Position numbers and translations under genes: made by a program
Shown here: one piece after another, positions 23,797-32,835 of the stretch
Layout of the letters: each line of letters begins with the position of its first letter
Numbering within the stretch: the stretch's first letter is position 1
DNA from: Hymenobacter norwichensis DSM 15439
GTDB taxonomy: Bacteria; Bacteroidota; Bacteroidia; Cytophagales; Hymenobacteraceae
Assembly (NCBI RefSeq): GCF_000420705.1
Contig: NZ_ATVL01000011.1
Span: forward strand, 310,001-374,000
Direction: 5' to 3'
Length of the DNA stretch: 64,000 bases
Notes under the pieces: model-generated
Databases searched by the model: none
The model's input: the letters and a program-made list of their open reading frames with translations, nothing else
Told to the model about the DNA's origin: nothing

Positions 23797-25725
23797 ATGA
23801 AGAAACTACTACTAGTATGCGTTGCTGCCAGTTCAACTGCCTTATTGAGCGGGTGCGCAACGACCGGCGGCTTGAGTAAAGCAGACAAGCGCTTTACCCG
23901 AGGCGAATACGAAACTGCAATAGAGCTCTACAAAGCAGACGTAGCTAAGGGAAAAAATACCGCTATGTCGAACTATGGCATTGCGGAGGCCTATCGTCGC
24001 TCCAACCGTATCGAGCAGGCCGAGAGCTACTACAAAGCCGCAATTGATGGAGGTGCTAAAGCTCCCGATGCAGTGTTCTACTACGGCCAGGCCCTGAAAG
24101 CCAATGGTAAGTTCGATGAAGCCGCCCAGCAATTCGATGCTTACGTGCAAAACAGTGCCGGCCGCACCCTGGCTGCTCGTGCCGAAATGGAATCCAAGAA
24201 CGCGAAGATGGCCAACACCATTGTAGCCATGCGTTCCAACAACGAGGTAACTGCCCTCGACCAGGTGAACACGCCTGCCGCTGAGTACGGCTCGACCCTA
24301 GTACCCGACACCAAAGAGTTGGTGTTTGCTTCCGGCCGCGAAGGCAAGAAGTTTCCAGGCAACGGTGAGAATTTCAGCGACTTGTACGCTGTGAAGTTCG
24401 ACGATGCCGATAAAATGACGGGCGGCACGGTGCGTAAGCTGGAGCCTTTGTTCAACACCGAAAACAAGCACGAAGCCAGCGCCACGTATACGCCCGACGG
24501 CAAAACGATGGTATTCGCCCGTTCCAACGACGGCTCGAAAAAGGGCCTGCTGAGCGTGGACCTCTGGATTTCGTACAACAAAAACGGCGCTTGGAGTGAG
24601 CCAGTACTAGCTAACATCAACGACCGGTCGGCTGACGATTTCGCGCCAGCTTTTGCTCCCGACGGCCAGACATTGTACTTCGCTTCCAGCCGCAAAGGTG
24701 GCCTCGGTGGCAACGACATCTACAAGGCTACCCTCGGCCCGAACGGCCGTTTCTCGCCTGCCGAAAACCTGGGTGACCAGATCAACACGGCTGGCAACGA
24801 CAACTTCCCCGCTGTAGCTCCCGACAACACGCTGTACTTCTCTTCGGATGGACAGCCTGGCTTGGGTAAGCTCGACATCTTCATGGTGGACAAGGGCAAG
24901 GTAGTAAACCTGGGTGCCCCGGTAAACAGCAACGGCGACGACTTCGCTCCTTACTTCGCTACGAAGGACATGGGCGTTTTCTCCTCGAACCGCGCAGGCG
25001 GCAAGGGTTCCGATGACCTCTACATGTTCCGTAAGAAGCCGCTGAAGCTGGTAACGTTCATTGCGGACGGTACGCTGGTGGAGCGCGACGCCAAAACCGG
25101 CACTACCACGCCAGTATCCGGCGAAACAGTGGAGCTGATTGGCCGCGACGGCAAGAAAATTCAGGAAGTAACCACTGGCGCTGATGGCAAATTCAGCATC
25201 AAGCTCGACTCCGCTGCGGCTAGCTACGCCGTAGTAGCCGACCGCCCTGGTTATTTCACTGCTCGTAGCGCTGTGAGCACCGTAGGCCGCAAGCCTTCCC
25301 AGGATCAGCTGCCGAACGAAATGAACGACGTGAGCATCCCGGTGACGCTGACGCTGACCAAAATCGTTAAAAACGTGGCTATTCGCGTAGAAAACATCCT
25401 CTACGACTACGACAAGGCGGATATCCGTCCGGATGCTGCTGCCGAGCTGGACAAGCTGGTAGAAACGCTGAATGACAACCCGAAAATCACCATCGAACTC
25501 AGCTCGCACACCGACTCTCGCGGTAAGGATGCCTACAACCAGACTCTGTCGCAGAAACGTGCGCAGTCGGCCGTAGACTACATCATTTCCAAGGGTGTTG
25601 ACAAGAGCCGCATCACGGCTAAGGGCTACGGCGAGGCTCGTCCGGAAATCAAGAATGCCAAGACCGAGGATGAATTCCAGCGCAACCGTCGCACGGAATT
25701 CAAAGTGACCAAAATTGCTGAGTAA
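23797..25725 (+). CDS. porE: PorE-like OmpA-family lipoprotein (TPR-PD40-CRD-OmpA)
   Basis: From the ATG at 23797, 642 residues with a lipoprotein signal (lipobox LLSGC, about residue 20). In order: TPR-like helices (about 25-130), a beta-propeller of PD40/WD40-type repeats (about 140-380, repeated DFAPAFAPDGQTLYFAS / DNFPAVAPDNTLYFSS), a carboxypeptidase-like regulatory domain (about 415-505), and an OmpA C-terminal peptidoglycan-binding domain (YDKADIRPDAAAELDK...SHTDSRG). This architecture matches PorE of the type IX secretion machinery. It fits with the T9SS cargo encoded in this window. Anchored in the outer membrane, it binds peptidoglycan. Confidence 0.85.
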   Translation: MKKLLLVCVAASSTALLSGCATTGGLSKADKRFTRGEYETAIELYKADVAKGKNTAMSNYGIAEAYRRSNRIEQAESYYKAAIDGGAKAPDAVFYYGQALKANGKFDEAAQQFDAYVQNSAGRTLAARAEMESKNAKMANTIVAMRSNNEVTALDQVNTPAAEYGSTLVPDTKELVFASGREGKKFPGNGENFSDLYAVKFDDADKMTGGTVRKLEPLFNTENKHEASATYTPDGKTMVFARSNDGSKKGLLSVDLWISYNKNGAWSEPVLANINDRSADDFAPAFAPDGQTLYFASSRKGGLGGNDIYKATLGPNGRFSPAENLGDQINTAGNDNFPAVAPDNTLYFSSDGQPGLGKLDIFMVDKGKVVNLGAPVNSNGDDFAPYFATKDMGVFSSNRAGGKGSDDLYMFRKKPLKLVTFIADGTLVERDAKTGTTTPVSGETVELIGRDGKKIQEVTTGADGKFSIKLDSAAASYAVVADRPGYFTARSAVSTVGRKPSQDQLPNEMNDVSIPVTLTLTKIVKNVAIRVENILYDYDKADIRPDAAAELDKLVETLNDNPKITIELSSHTDSRGKDAYNQTLSQKRAQSAVDYIISKGVDKSRITAKGYGEARPEIKNAKTEDEFQRNRRTEFKVTKIAE

Positions 25726-25744
25726 GCAGTTCTGAATTTCCTCT

Positions 25745-25794
25745 GAATAGAAAAGAGCCCCCGTACTGAAAGGTGCGGGGGCTCTTTTCTATTC
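25745..25794 (+). terminator. Terminator of the porE-like gene
   Basis: A perfect 19-bp stem, 25745-25763 with 25776-25794, containing GAGCCCCCG and an AAAAG/CTTTT part, with a 12-nt loop. Confidence 0.85.
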
Positions 25795-25955
25795 ATTCTA
25801 CGCTTCATTGCCTTACGGATGCTGGTAAGGGGTGTAACAGCCGCAAAAGGTACAGTTTATTCAGCTGTGAGCCTGGTTTCTCGTAAGTGGCACAATCCTT
25901 GGAAATGACAGAAATACGGACGCAAACGAATTGCTTCCAGCAACCTACCACTGCC

Positions 25956-26846
25956 ATGAAAAAGGCGCTACTCTTCTGCTTCGGCCTGCTTTTGCTAGCG
26001 GCAGCACAACTCCAAGCCGCTCCGGCCAACGTGAACTTCACGTCGGAGCGCGGCACCCTGTTCAACCTCCGTTTCGATGGCCGCGCCCTTACCCGGGGCG
26101 GTGCCCGCCAGGTTCACCTCGACCGACTTGTGCCGGGCGTGCATTGGGTGGACTTCGCCATTCCGGTTGGGTACGGCCGCTCCATCAACTACCGCACCCG
26201 AGTGTTTCTGGATGCAGGTTTGGAAACCAGTTACGTGCTGCTGACTCGGCCGGGCTTTGCACCTGAGCTGCGCAAAGTGGCGGCAGTGCCCCTGCGGGGC
26301 TACGGTCCGCCACCCCGTGGCGGGCAGGGCGGCTACCAGAACGGTAACGACGATTATTACTACGAGGATGGCGACGTGCACCGCAACCAACCCATTGACC
26401 CAAGCAATGAAGACACCCGCGGCGGCTATCCGAATGGCAACTACCCTAACGGCAGCAATAACGGCTACCCTACCCCCAATAACAACGGTGGCAACTACCC
26501 CAGCGGCGGCTACAGCAATGGCAACGGCTACCCGGGCAGTGGTGCGAGCTACAACCGTGTACTATCGGCGCAGGATGTGGATGGGTTGGTAGCAGCCATG
26601 CATCGACAGTCGTTCGATAAAGACCGGATGCCAATGGCCCAGCAGGCACTCAGCGAAACGGCCATCCGGGCCGAAGACCTAACCCGGTTGATGAAAGAGC
26701 TAAGCTTCGAGAGTGCGAAAATGGAGTTGGCTAAATACGGTGTACCCCGCGTAGCCGACCGCCAGAACCTGTACCGCCTCAACGATGGTTTCACGTTCTC
26801 CGCTTCGGCCCGGGAGTTTCAAGATTACCTCGCGCAACAGCGCTGA
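25956..26846 (+). CDS. Secreted DUF4476 protein with Gly/Asn-rich linker
   Basis: From the ATG at 25956, 296 residues. It has a signal peptide (KKALLFCFGLLLLAAAQLQA), an N-terminal beta-rich part (about 25-115), then a low-complexity linker full of G, N, Y and P (about 115-200, repeated YPNGNYPNGS-like units), and a C-terminal DUF4476 domain (about 200-290; LSAQDVDGLVAAMHRQSFDKDRM...). DUF4476 has no established function. The linker DNA is itself a degenerate GGCTAYCC/AACGGC repeat. It converges on the DUF4293 gene. Confidence 0.82.
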   Translation: MKKALLFCFGLLLLAAAQLQAAPANVNFTSERGTLFNLRFDGRALTRGGARQVHLDRLVPGVHWVDFAIPVGYGRSINYRTRVFLDAGLETSYVLLTRPGFAPELRKVAAVPLRGYGPPPRGGQGGYQNGNDDYYYEDGDVHRNQPIDPSNEDTRGGYPNGNYPNGSNNGYPTPNNNGGNYPSGGYSNGNGYPGSGASYNRVLSAQDVDGLVAAMHRQSFDKDRMPMAQQALSETAIRAEDLTRLMKELSFESAKMELAKYGVPRVADRQNLYRLNDGFTFSASAREFQDYLAQQR

Positions 26847-26877
26847 AAGGGCAGTACGTAGTAAGACTAAGACTTAA

Positions 26878-26920
26878 AAACAGAAGCGCCGCTTGGTAGA
26901 ACCAAGCGGCGCTTCTGTTT
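26878..26920. terminator. Bidirectional terminator
   Basis: A perfect 20-bp stem (26878-26897, 26901-26920) with a 3-nt loop and A/T ends, between the convergent DUF4476 and DUF4293 genes. Confidence 0.88.
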
Positions 26921-26953
26921 TACACTTCCAATTCTTGTTTCAGTAGCTACTAC

Positions 26954-27430
26954 TTACCGCAGCCGGTCCATGCTGCGGACTAGCTGCTCGTCGCGGCGGA
27001 TGAAGCGGTTGGCCAGCACGTTGAGGAGTAGTGCCAGCGTAGGCAGATAGAACCCAGCCTGGTAGTCGCCCAGAATTTTCACGTTTAGCATCTGCTCACC
27101 TAGGTTCGAGAAGTAGAACCCGGCCCCAATGGTGCATAGAATCAACAGCAAATTGAGCATGCCCAGCTTGAGCTGCAAAAACCTGTTCCGAAACTGGAAG
27201 ATTTCAAACAAGGCTAAGGCGGCCGAGGCGGCTGCAAACGCTGCAATCAGCCACACGTTGCCGGGAGCGGCTAGGCCGGTGCCGGCCTTGTTATAGGCAA
27301 AGCCAGTGGCCGTTAGGGTCAACTCCTGGCCGGTTATGGGGTCGGCTTTGTGCCAGATGGGGAGGAAAACCACGGCAATCATGCACAGGGCCAGTAAAAG
27401 CAGGAATACGCTTTGGATTCTTTGTATCAT
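26954..27430 (-). CDS. DUF4293 membrane protein
   Basis: A 158-residue integral membrane protein beginning IQRIQSVFLLLLALCMIAVVF, with four hydrophobic spans (about 5-22, 50-70, 85-105, 120-140) and a basic C-terminus. It matches the Bacteroidota DUF4293 family of unknown function. It is divergent from the thiolase gene; a minus-strand -7-like TACTTTTG occurs at 27484-27477, 47 nt before its start. Confidence 0.85.
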   Translation of the reverse strand: MIQRIQSVFLLLLALCMIAVVFLPIWHKADPITGQELTLTATGFAYNKAGTGLAAPGNVWLIAAFAAASAALALFEIFQFRNRFLQLKLGMLNLLLILCTIGAGFYFSNLGEQMLNVKILGDYQAGFYLPTLALLLNVLANRFIRRDEQLVRSMDRLR

Positions 27431-27521
27431 CTTTGTGTTCAGGTAATGATGGGGCCTGGCAGGAAAGCCGGGCCGGCAAAAGTAGCCAACATCAACTGGA
27501 AAAACGCATTCAAATCAGACA

Positions 27522-28724
27522 ATGCCCACTGCTTATATAGTTGACGCCGTTCGGACTCCCATCGGCAAATTTGGGGGTGCCCTCCACAGCGTCCGTCCCG
27601 ATGACCTAGCTGCGCACGTACTGCGCGAACTGATGCGCCGCAACCCCAGCGTGGATAAGGCGGCAATTGAAGATGTAATAATGGGCGCCGCCAACCAAGC
27701 TGGCGAAGACAACCGCAACGTAGCCCGCATGGCTGCGCTGCTGGCGGGCCTACCCATTACGGTGCCCGGCGTAACCGTAAACCGCCTATGTGCTTCTGGC
27801 TTACAGAGCATTACCGATGCTTCCCGTGCCGTAATGGCGGGTGAAGGCGACGTATATCTGGCGGGTGGTTCGGAAAGCATGACCCGCGCGCCGTTTGTGA
27901 TGGCGAAGTCGGAAACGGCTTTCGGGCGGGAGCTGACGGCCCACGACACCACGTTGGGCTGGCGCTTCACCAATCCCAAGCTTAGCAAGATGCACCACCC
28001 GTACGCTATGGGCGAAACCGCCGAAAACGTAGCGCGCAAGTATGGCATCACCCGGCGCGAGCAGGACGAGTTTGCGTTTGAGTCACAGCGCCGCTACCAC
28101 CGGGCCGCCGAGAAGGGTCGGTTCCGTAAGGAAATCGTGCCGGTATTTGTGGCCGCCCCCAAAGGAGATGCCGCGCTGTTTGATACCGACGAGCCGCCGC
28201 GTCTGAGCACCATCGAGAAGCTAGGCACGCTGAAACCCGCTTTCCAGCCCGTAGATGGCACCGTAACGGCCGGTAACTCCGCTGGCATTAATGATGGCGC
28301 CGCCGCCGTAATGGTGGTGAGCGAAGAGGCCGTGAAGCGCTACAACCTAAAGCCGTTGGCCCGGGTAGTAGGTTCGGCCTTCGCGGGCGTTGACCCAGCA
28401 TACATGGGCTTAGGGCCGGTGCCCGCCACCCAAAAGGTACTACAACGCACGGGCTTAACGCTGAACGATATCGGGCTGATTGAGCTGAACGAGGCGTTTG
28501 CCGCGCAAAGCATTGCCTGTATCCGTGAATTGGGCCTGAACCCGGAAATCGTGAACGTGAACGGGGGCGCCATTGCCATCGGGCACCCACTGGGCACTAG
28601 CGGTTCGCGCCTCACGGCTACGCTGCTGCACGAAATGCAGCGCCGCCAGGATGTCCGCTACGGCCTCGTAACTATGTGCGTGGGCGTGGGCCAAGGCGCG
28701 GCCATCGTCTACGAGAAAGCATAA
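27522..28724 (+). CDS. Acetyl-CoA acyltransferase (thiolase; 3-oxoadipyl-CoA-type)
   Basis: A 400-residue thiolase. The acyl-binding Cys is in NRLCASGLQSI (about residue 90), the catalytic His in GGAIAIGHPLGTSGSR (about 355) and the second catalytic Cys in MCVGVGQG (about 386). The CVGVGQG form rather than CxGGGQG is seen in PcaF/FadA-like enzymes, so it may cleave 3-oxoacyl-CoA in fatty-acid or aromatic degradation or make acetoacetyl-CoA. No other beta-oxidation gene is adjacent. The downstream gap is element E. Confidence 0.92.
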   Translation: MPTAYIVDAVRTPIGKFGGALHSVRPDDLAAHVLRELMRRNPSVDKAAIEDVIMGAANQAGEDNRNVARMAALLAGLPITVPGVTVNRLCASGLQSITDASRAVMAGEGDVYLAGGSESMTRAPFVMAKSETAFGRELTAHDTTLGWRFTNPKLSKMHHPYAMGETAENVARKYGITRREQDEFAFESQRRYHRAAEKGRFRKEIVPVFVAAPKGDAALFDTDEPPRLSTIEKLGTLKPAFQPVDGTVTAGNSAGINDGAAAVMVVSEEAVKRYNLKPLARVVGSAFAGVDPAYMGLGPVPATQKVLQRTGLTLNDIGLIELNEAFAAQSIACIRELGLNPEIVNVNGGAIAIGHPLGTSGSRLTATLLHEMQRRQDVRYGLVTMCVGVGQGAAIVYEKA

Positions 28725-28726
28725 CT

Positions 28727-28808
28727 CGTTTTTTGTGGTTGGTTTTTCGTGGTTCGTCTTGACACAAGCTTCTGCTGAGGAACTACGAAAAACCAACCAC
28801 GAAAAACG
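28727..28808. repeat. Stop-to-start inverted repeat (element E)
   Basis: Arms 28727-28755 and 28780-28808 match at 27 of 29 positions, with the word TTTTTCGTGGTTGG repeated inside each arm. The left arm starts 2 nt after the thiolase stop and the right arm ends 8 nt before the next ATG. Loop 24 nt. Confidence 0.85.
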
Positions 28809-28816
28809 AACAGTCT

Positions 28817-29359
28817 ATGACCGACCCGCTGCTTACGCCTACGCTGGAACTACCGCTACCCGGAGTCCGGCTGCGACCCTGGTCGTTTGCCGATGCGCCG
28901 GCGCTAGTAGAGTATGCCAACGACCCGCGCATTGCCGAAAATCTGCGCGACACGTTTCCGTACCCGTACACCCAGCAGGACGCTGAATTCTATCTTTGCC
29001 TGATGGCCGACCAGCAGCGCGACCTGCATCTGGCGTTTGAGGTAGAAGGTAAGGCAGTGGGTAGCGTGGGCGTACATTTTAAAACGGATGTGCGCCGCCG
29101 CTCCGCCGAAATCGGGTATTGGCTCGGGCAGCCATACTGGGGGCGGGGCTTAACCACCGCCGCCGTACAGCGGGTAGCAGAATACGTATTCGCCCATTTC
29201 GACGTGTGCCGGCTCTACGCCGTGGTGTTCGAAACCAACCTTGCCTCGGCACGGGTGCTGGAAAAAGCTGGGTTTGAGCTGGAAGCCGTGCTGCGCAAAA
29301 GCATTGTCAAGCACAACCAGATGTTTGATTCGCGGCTGTACGCTAAAATCAATGGGTGA
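28817..29359 (+). CDS. GNAT-family N-acetyltransferase (RimJ/RimL-like)
   Basis: 180 residues with the GNAT acetyltransferase_3 layout: GVRLRPWSFADAPALVEYAND at the start, EIGYWLGQPYWGRGLTTAAV as the acetyl-CoA pyrophosphate loop (QPYWGRGL, R/Q-x-x-G-x-G/A type), and VVFETNLASARVLEKAGFELE near the end. It probably acetylates an N-terminal amine of a protein or a small metabolite. It lies between two hairpin elements; its stop codon is inside element F. Confidence 0.88.
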   Translation: MTDPLLTPTLELPLPGVRLRPWSFADAPALVEYANDPRIAENLRDTFPYPYTQQDAEFYLCLMADQQRDLHLAFEVEGKAVGSVGVHFKTDVRRRSAEIGYWLGQPYWGRGLTTAAVQRVAEYVFAHFDVCRLYAVVFETNLASARVLEKAGFELEAVLRKSIVKHNQMFDSRLYAKING

Positions 29360-29457
29360 ATAAGTGGATGGAGTGACCTACGTTAGGATAAGCTCGCCTT
29401 TCCTGTTTTGTCGTTACTTCACTTCATCCATTCATCTATTCACTCATTCACCCATTG
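29350..29457. repeat. Stop-to-start inverted repeat (element F)
   Basis: Arms 29350-29369 and 29438-29457 match at 18 of 20 positions (word GTGAATGA). Further GGATGAAG copies extend the right arm inward. The left arm contains the upstream TGA stop (29357-29359), and the last three bases of the right arm are the TTG start codon of truA. Confidence 0.8.
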
Positions 29458-30255
29458 TCAAGTTTGCGCTACTTCCTTCACTTAGCCTACGATGGCACCC
29501 GCTACCACGGCTGGCAGGTGCAGCCCAACACGCTCACGGTGCAGCAGGAGTTAGACCGGTGCCTCTCGCAGGTGCTGCGGCAGCCAGTGTACTCGCTGGG
29601 TAGTGGCCGTACCGATACAGGCGTGCACGCCAGCCACCAGGTAGCGCACTTCGAGGCTGAATTTCCGGAAACGCTGGATCTGGAAACGGCGCTGTACCGC
29701 TTCAACCGCGCTTTCCCGCCCGATATTGCCGCCTATGCCTTGCATCCGGTACCCGATAACGCCCACGCCCGGTTCTCAGCCGATGCCCGCACCTACGAAT
29801 ACTACGTGCGCCTCGTACCCGACCCGTTTAGCGTAGGGCGAGCCTTGTACTTGGACCGCGCGCCCGATGTGGAGGCCATGAACCAGGCCGCCGCCACCCT
29901 GCTCGGCTCCCGCGACTTCACGGCCTTCTCTAAAGTGAAAGGCGGCGAAAACCACTATGTGTGCGTGGTGTATGAGGCCAGCTGGCACGTAATGCCCGGC
30001 GGGCTGATGTTCCGGATCCGGGCTAACCGGTTTGTGCGGGGCATGGTGCGGCTGGTGGTAGGCACCCTGCTCACCGTGGGTCGGGGCAAGATTACACCCG
30101 CGCAGTTTCAGCAGATTCTGCACGCCCAGCGCCGGGTAGATGCCAGTAGCGCGGCGCCGGCCCAAGGCCTCTACCTGAGCCGCGTAGAGTACATGCCCGA
30201 TGTGGTGCCCCCCGAACTACTGCCGCCAGGTTTGCCGTACTTTGTAGGGAAGTAA
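29455..30255 (+). CDS. truA: tRNA pseudouridine synthase A
   Basis: 266 residues read from TTG at 29455, with no ATG near. YFLHLAYDGTRYHGWQVQPN is the family N-terminus, GSGRTDTGVHA holds the catalytic Asp (about 51), and RFVRGMVRLVVGTLL is the conserved C-terminal helix. It isomerises U38-U40 in the anticodon stem-loop of tRNAs. The start codon is the last triplet of hairpin F's right arm, which would bury it in the stem. Confidence 0.93.
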   Translation: MSSLRYFLHLAYDGTRYHGWQVQPNTLTVQQELDRCLSQVLRQPVYSLGSGRTDTGVHASHQVAHFEAEFPETLDLETALYRFNRAFPPDIAAYALHPVPDNAHARFSADARTYEYYVRLVPDPFSVGRALYLDRAPDVEAMNQAAATLLGSRDFTAFSKVKGGENHYVCVVYEASWHVMPGGLMFRIRANRFVRGMVRLVVGTLLTVGRGKITPAQFQQILHAQRRVDASSAAPAQGLYLSRVEYMPDVVPPELLPPGLPYFVGK

Positions 30256-30347
30256 ACTCCGCTGGCTCTGAAGTATAGTGCTGCCGAAAACCGCTCTGCA
30301 ACTTCCGGCCGGTGTGCCTGGTTACTAGCACTCAATACCTTTCTATT

Positions 30348-32123
30348 TTGGAACCAACTACCGCTTCTGCCAAATCCGGCAATATCTTCGATTGGCAGGT
30401 GCTGCGCCGGCTGATGGTGTACGTGCGGCCTTACCGGCGCATCTTCTACCTGCTGGTTTTCCTGACGCTGGCGGCGGCGGTGCTCGGTACGCTCCGGCCA
30501 TTCCTCATCCAGCGCATGGTGGACGTCACCATTGAGGAAAACGACTGGCTCGGGCTCAACAAGATGTTTGGGCTGCTGCTGGTGCTGCTGGTGGCCAACT
30601 CCTTCGTGAGTTACCTGCAAACTTACTTCGGTGGCTGGCTCGGCCAGTACATCGTGCGCGACATTCGGGTGGATCTGTACAAGCACATCCTCAACCTGCG
30701 CCTCAAGTTCTTCGACCGGACTCCTATCGGCGTGCTTACCACCCGCAACATTTCCGACGTGGAAACCCTGTCGGATGTGTTTAGTGAAGGGCTAGCGGCT
30801 ATGCTGGGAGACATTTTGCAGCTGGTCTTCATCATGGGCTTCATGTTCTACATCGACTGGCGGCTGACCTTGGTGAGCTTATCGGTAATTCCGCCGCTGC
30901 TGTTTAGCACCTACGTGTTTAAGGAGAAGGTGAAGAAGTCGTTTCAGGAGGTGCGCACGGCCGTAGCTAGCCTCAATGCCTTCGTGCAAGAGCACCTGAC
31001 GGGCATGAACGTGGTGCAGATTTTCAACAACGAGGAGCGTGAGTACCGCAAGTTTCAGGCCCTGAACCAGGAGCACACCCGTGCCAATATCCGCTCAGTG
31101 CTGTACTACTCCATCTATTTCCCGGTGGCCGAAGTGCTGGGTGCCGTGGGGGTGGGGTTGCTGGTGTGGTACGCCGCCCAAGGTCAGATTGAGGGCACCA
31201 TTTCCAAGGGCGCCCTCATTGCCTTCATCATGTACAACGCGTTGTTTTTCCGCCCCATCCGCCAGATTGCCGACCGGTTTAACACCTTACAACTTGGCTT
31301 GGTAAGCACCGAGCGGCTACTGAAATTACTCGACAGCCAGGATTTCATTCCCGACAACGGCACCTTAGCCCCGGCCACGTTACGCGGCGAGGTGGAGTTC
31401 GACAAGGTGTGGTTTGCTTACAATGAAGAAGAGTACGTACTGCGCGACATCAGTTTCAAGGTGGAGCCCGGCCAGACCATAGCGTTTGTGGGCGCTACCG
31501 GCGCCGGCAAAACCAGCATCATCAACCTGCTCAGCCGCTTCTACGACATCAATAAAGGCCATATCAAAGTAGATGGTCACGACTTGCAGGACTACGACCT
31601 AAGTGCTTTGCGCCGCCATATTGGCGTAGTGTTGCAGGATGTGTTCCTGTTTGCGGGTACCATTCGTGACAATATCACGCTAGGCAGCCAGGACATTACC
31701 GACGAGCAAATCTGGGAAGCTGCCGACTTGGTAGGAGCGCGACGGTTCATCGAGCGGCTGCCCGGCTCCCTCGATTATCCTGTAATGGAGCGCGGTGCCA
31801 CGCTTTCGGTAGGGCAGCGGCAGCTCATTAGTTTCGTGCGGGCTATGGTGTACCAGCCCACGATTATTGTGTTGGATGAGGCCACTTCCTCGGTTGACTC
31901 GGAAACCGAGGAGCTGATTCAGGCGGCTATCGAGAAGCTGATGCAGGGCCGGACCTCGCTGGTTATTGCTCACCGCCTCAGCACCATCCAAAAAGCCGAC
32001 CGCATCATTGTAATGGACCACGGCGAAATCAAAGAATCGGGCCGCCACGAGGAGTTGCTGCGCCAGAGCGGATACTACGCCCAACTCTACCAGATGCAGT
32101 ACCGCGACGTGCTGAAGGCATAA
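30348..32123 (+). CDS. ABC exporter half-transporter (permease-ATPase)
   Basis: About 591 residues from a TTG at 30348 (a GTG 12 codons upstream is possible). Six membrane spans (about 30-310) are fused to an ABC ATPase with Walker A GATGAGKTS, signature LSVGQRQL, Walker B IIVLDEATSSVD and switch histidine HRLS. Catalytic Glu is present, so the site is complete. It resembles MdlB/YheH-type halves. A second half-exporter with a degenerate Walker B lies at 37.7-39.5 kb on the other strand, a plausible heterodimer partner. Substrate unknown (lipid or drug). Confidence 0.92.
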   Translation: MEPTTASAKSGNIFDWQVLRRLMVYVRPYRRIFYLLVFLTLAAAVLGTLRPFLIQRMVDVTIEENDWLGLNKMFGLLLVLLVANSFVSYLQTYFGGWLGQYIVRDIRVDLYKHILNLRLKFFDRTPIGVLTTRNISDVETLSDVFSEGLAAMLGDILQLVFIMGFMFYIDWRLTLVSLSVIPPLLFSTYVFKEKVKKSFQEVRTAVASLNAFVQEHLTGMNVVQIFNNEEREYRKFQALNQEHTRANIRSVLYYSIYFPVAEVLGAVGVGLLVWYAAQGQIEGTISKGALIAFIMYNALFFRPIRQIADRFNTLQLGLVSTERLLKLLDSQDFIPDNGTLAPATLRGEVEFDKVWFAYNEEEYVLRDISFKVEPGQTIAFVGATGAGKTSIINLLSRFYDINKGHIKVDGHDLQDYDLSALRRHIGVVLQDVFLFAGTIRDNITLGSQDITDEQIWEAADLVGARRFIERLPGSLDYPVMERGATLSVGQRQLISFVRAMVYQPTIIVLDEATSSVDSETEELIQAAIEKLMQGRTSLVIAHRLSTIQKADRIIVMDHGEIKESGRHEELLRQSGYYAQLYQMQYRDVLKA

Positions 32124-32235
32124 GCACAAGCAGCGCTACTGGCAGGTTATGGCACATGTGTGCTACTTCTTGCTTGCCTTCCTGTCATTCTTCGGCTTTC
32201 CTGCTGCACCTTTGCAGCCCCAAAGCAACTACTTC

Positions 32236-32760
32236 ATGAACCGTATTTTTCTTATCCTTTCCCTGCTGCTCATCGTGGCAGTTGGCGTGGCCTACTATGT
32301 GCTGGGCGGCTTCAAAACGGCCGACGTGAAGCTGGAAACCACCGCGCAGCCGGTTTTTGTAGCCGGCAAATACTTTGAGGGCCCGGCCGGCAGTGAAGCC
32401 TTCGGTGACCTAACCCGTGAGGCCTACGAAATTCGTACGTCGGGCAAGATCAACGGCACGTTCGGCAACATCTTCTACAACGACCCTGCCTCATCCAGCG
32501 AAGCGGCTAGGGTATTTGTGGGGCTGATTGTGGATGATACTACCTCGCAGAAGCTGCCAGCCGGCTACCGGTACCGGGTGTTTCCGGCCGGGCAGCGGGT
32601 GTTGCACTCCGCCATCGAAGCCAGTTACTTGGTAGCCCCCGGCAAGCTCTATACCGGTATCAAATCAACGGCTAAGGAGCAAAGCCTAACCTTGCAGAAT
32701 ATCTACCTGGAGCGGTTTCCAACTACCGGCCCCGTGGAAGTGTGGGCTGTGGTGAAGTAG
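32236..32760 (+). CDS. Hypothetical protein with single N-terminal membrane anchor
   Basis: From the ATG at 32236, 174 residues. One hydrophobic anchor (IFLILSLLLIVAVGVAYYVL) is followed by a globular part of about 150 residues (YFEGPAGSEAFGDLTREAYEIR, FGNIFYNDPASSSE...). The layout with GyrI-like AraC-effector binding features (small-molecule pocket) is possible but not certain. No lipobox. It follows the ABC exporter gene by 112 nt on the same strand, and a terminator follows. Confidence 0.65.
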   Translation: MNRIFLILSLLLIVAVGVAYYVLGGFKTADVKLETTAQPVFVAGKYFEGPAGSEAFGDLTREAYEIRTSGKINGTFGNIFYNDPASSSEAARVFVGLIVDDTTSQKLPAGYRYRVFPAGQRVLHSAIEASYLVAPGKLYTGIKSTAKEQSLTLQNIYLERFPTTGPVEVWAVVK

Positions 32761-32784
32761 ATTCAGTTAAGCCTAATATGAAAC

Positions 32785-32813
32785 GGGCTCCTTCGCACTG
32801 TGCGAAGGAGCCC
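32785..32813. terminator. Intrinsic terminator
   Basis: A perfect 13-bp stem (GGGCTCCTTCGCA with TGCGAAGGAGCCC) around CTG. It lies between the convergent hypothetical and beta-barrel genes; T-tract poor. Confidence 0.7.
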
Positions 32814-32835
32814 ATTTGCTTAGGTAGCAGGGAAG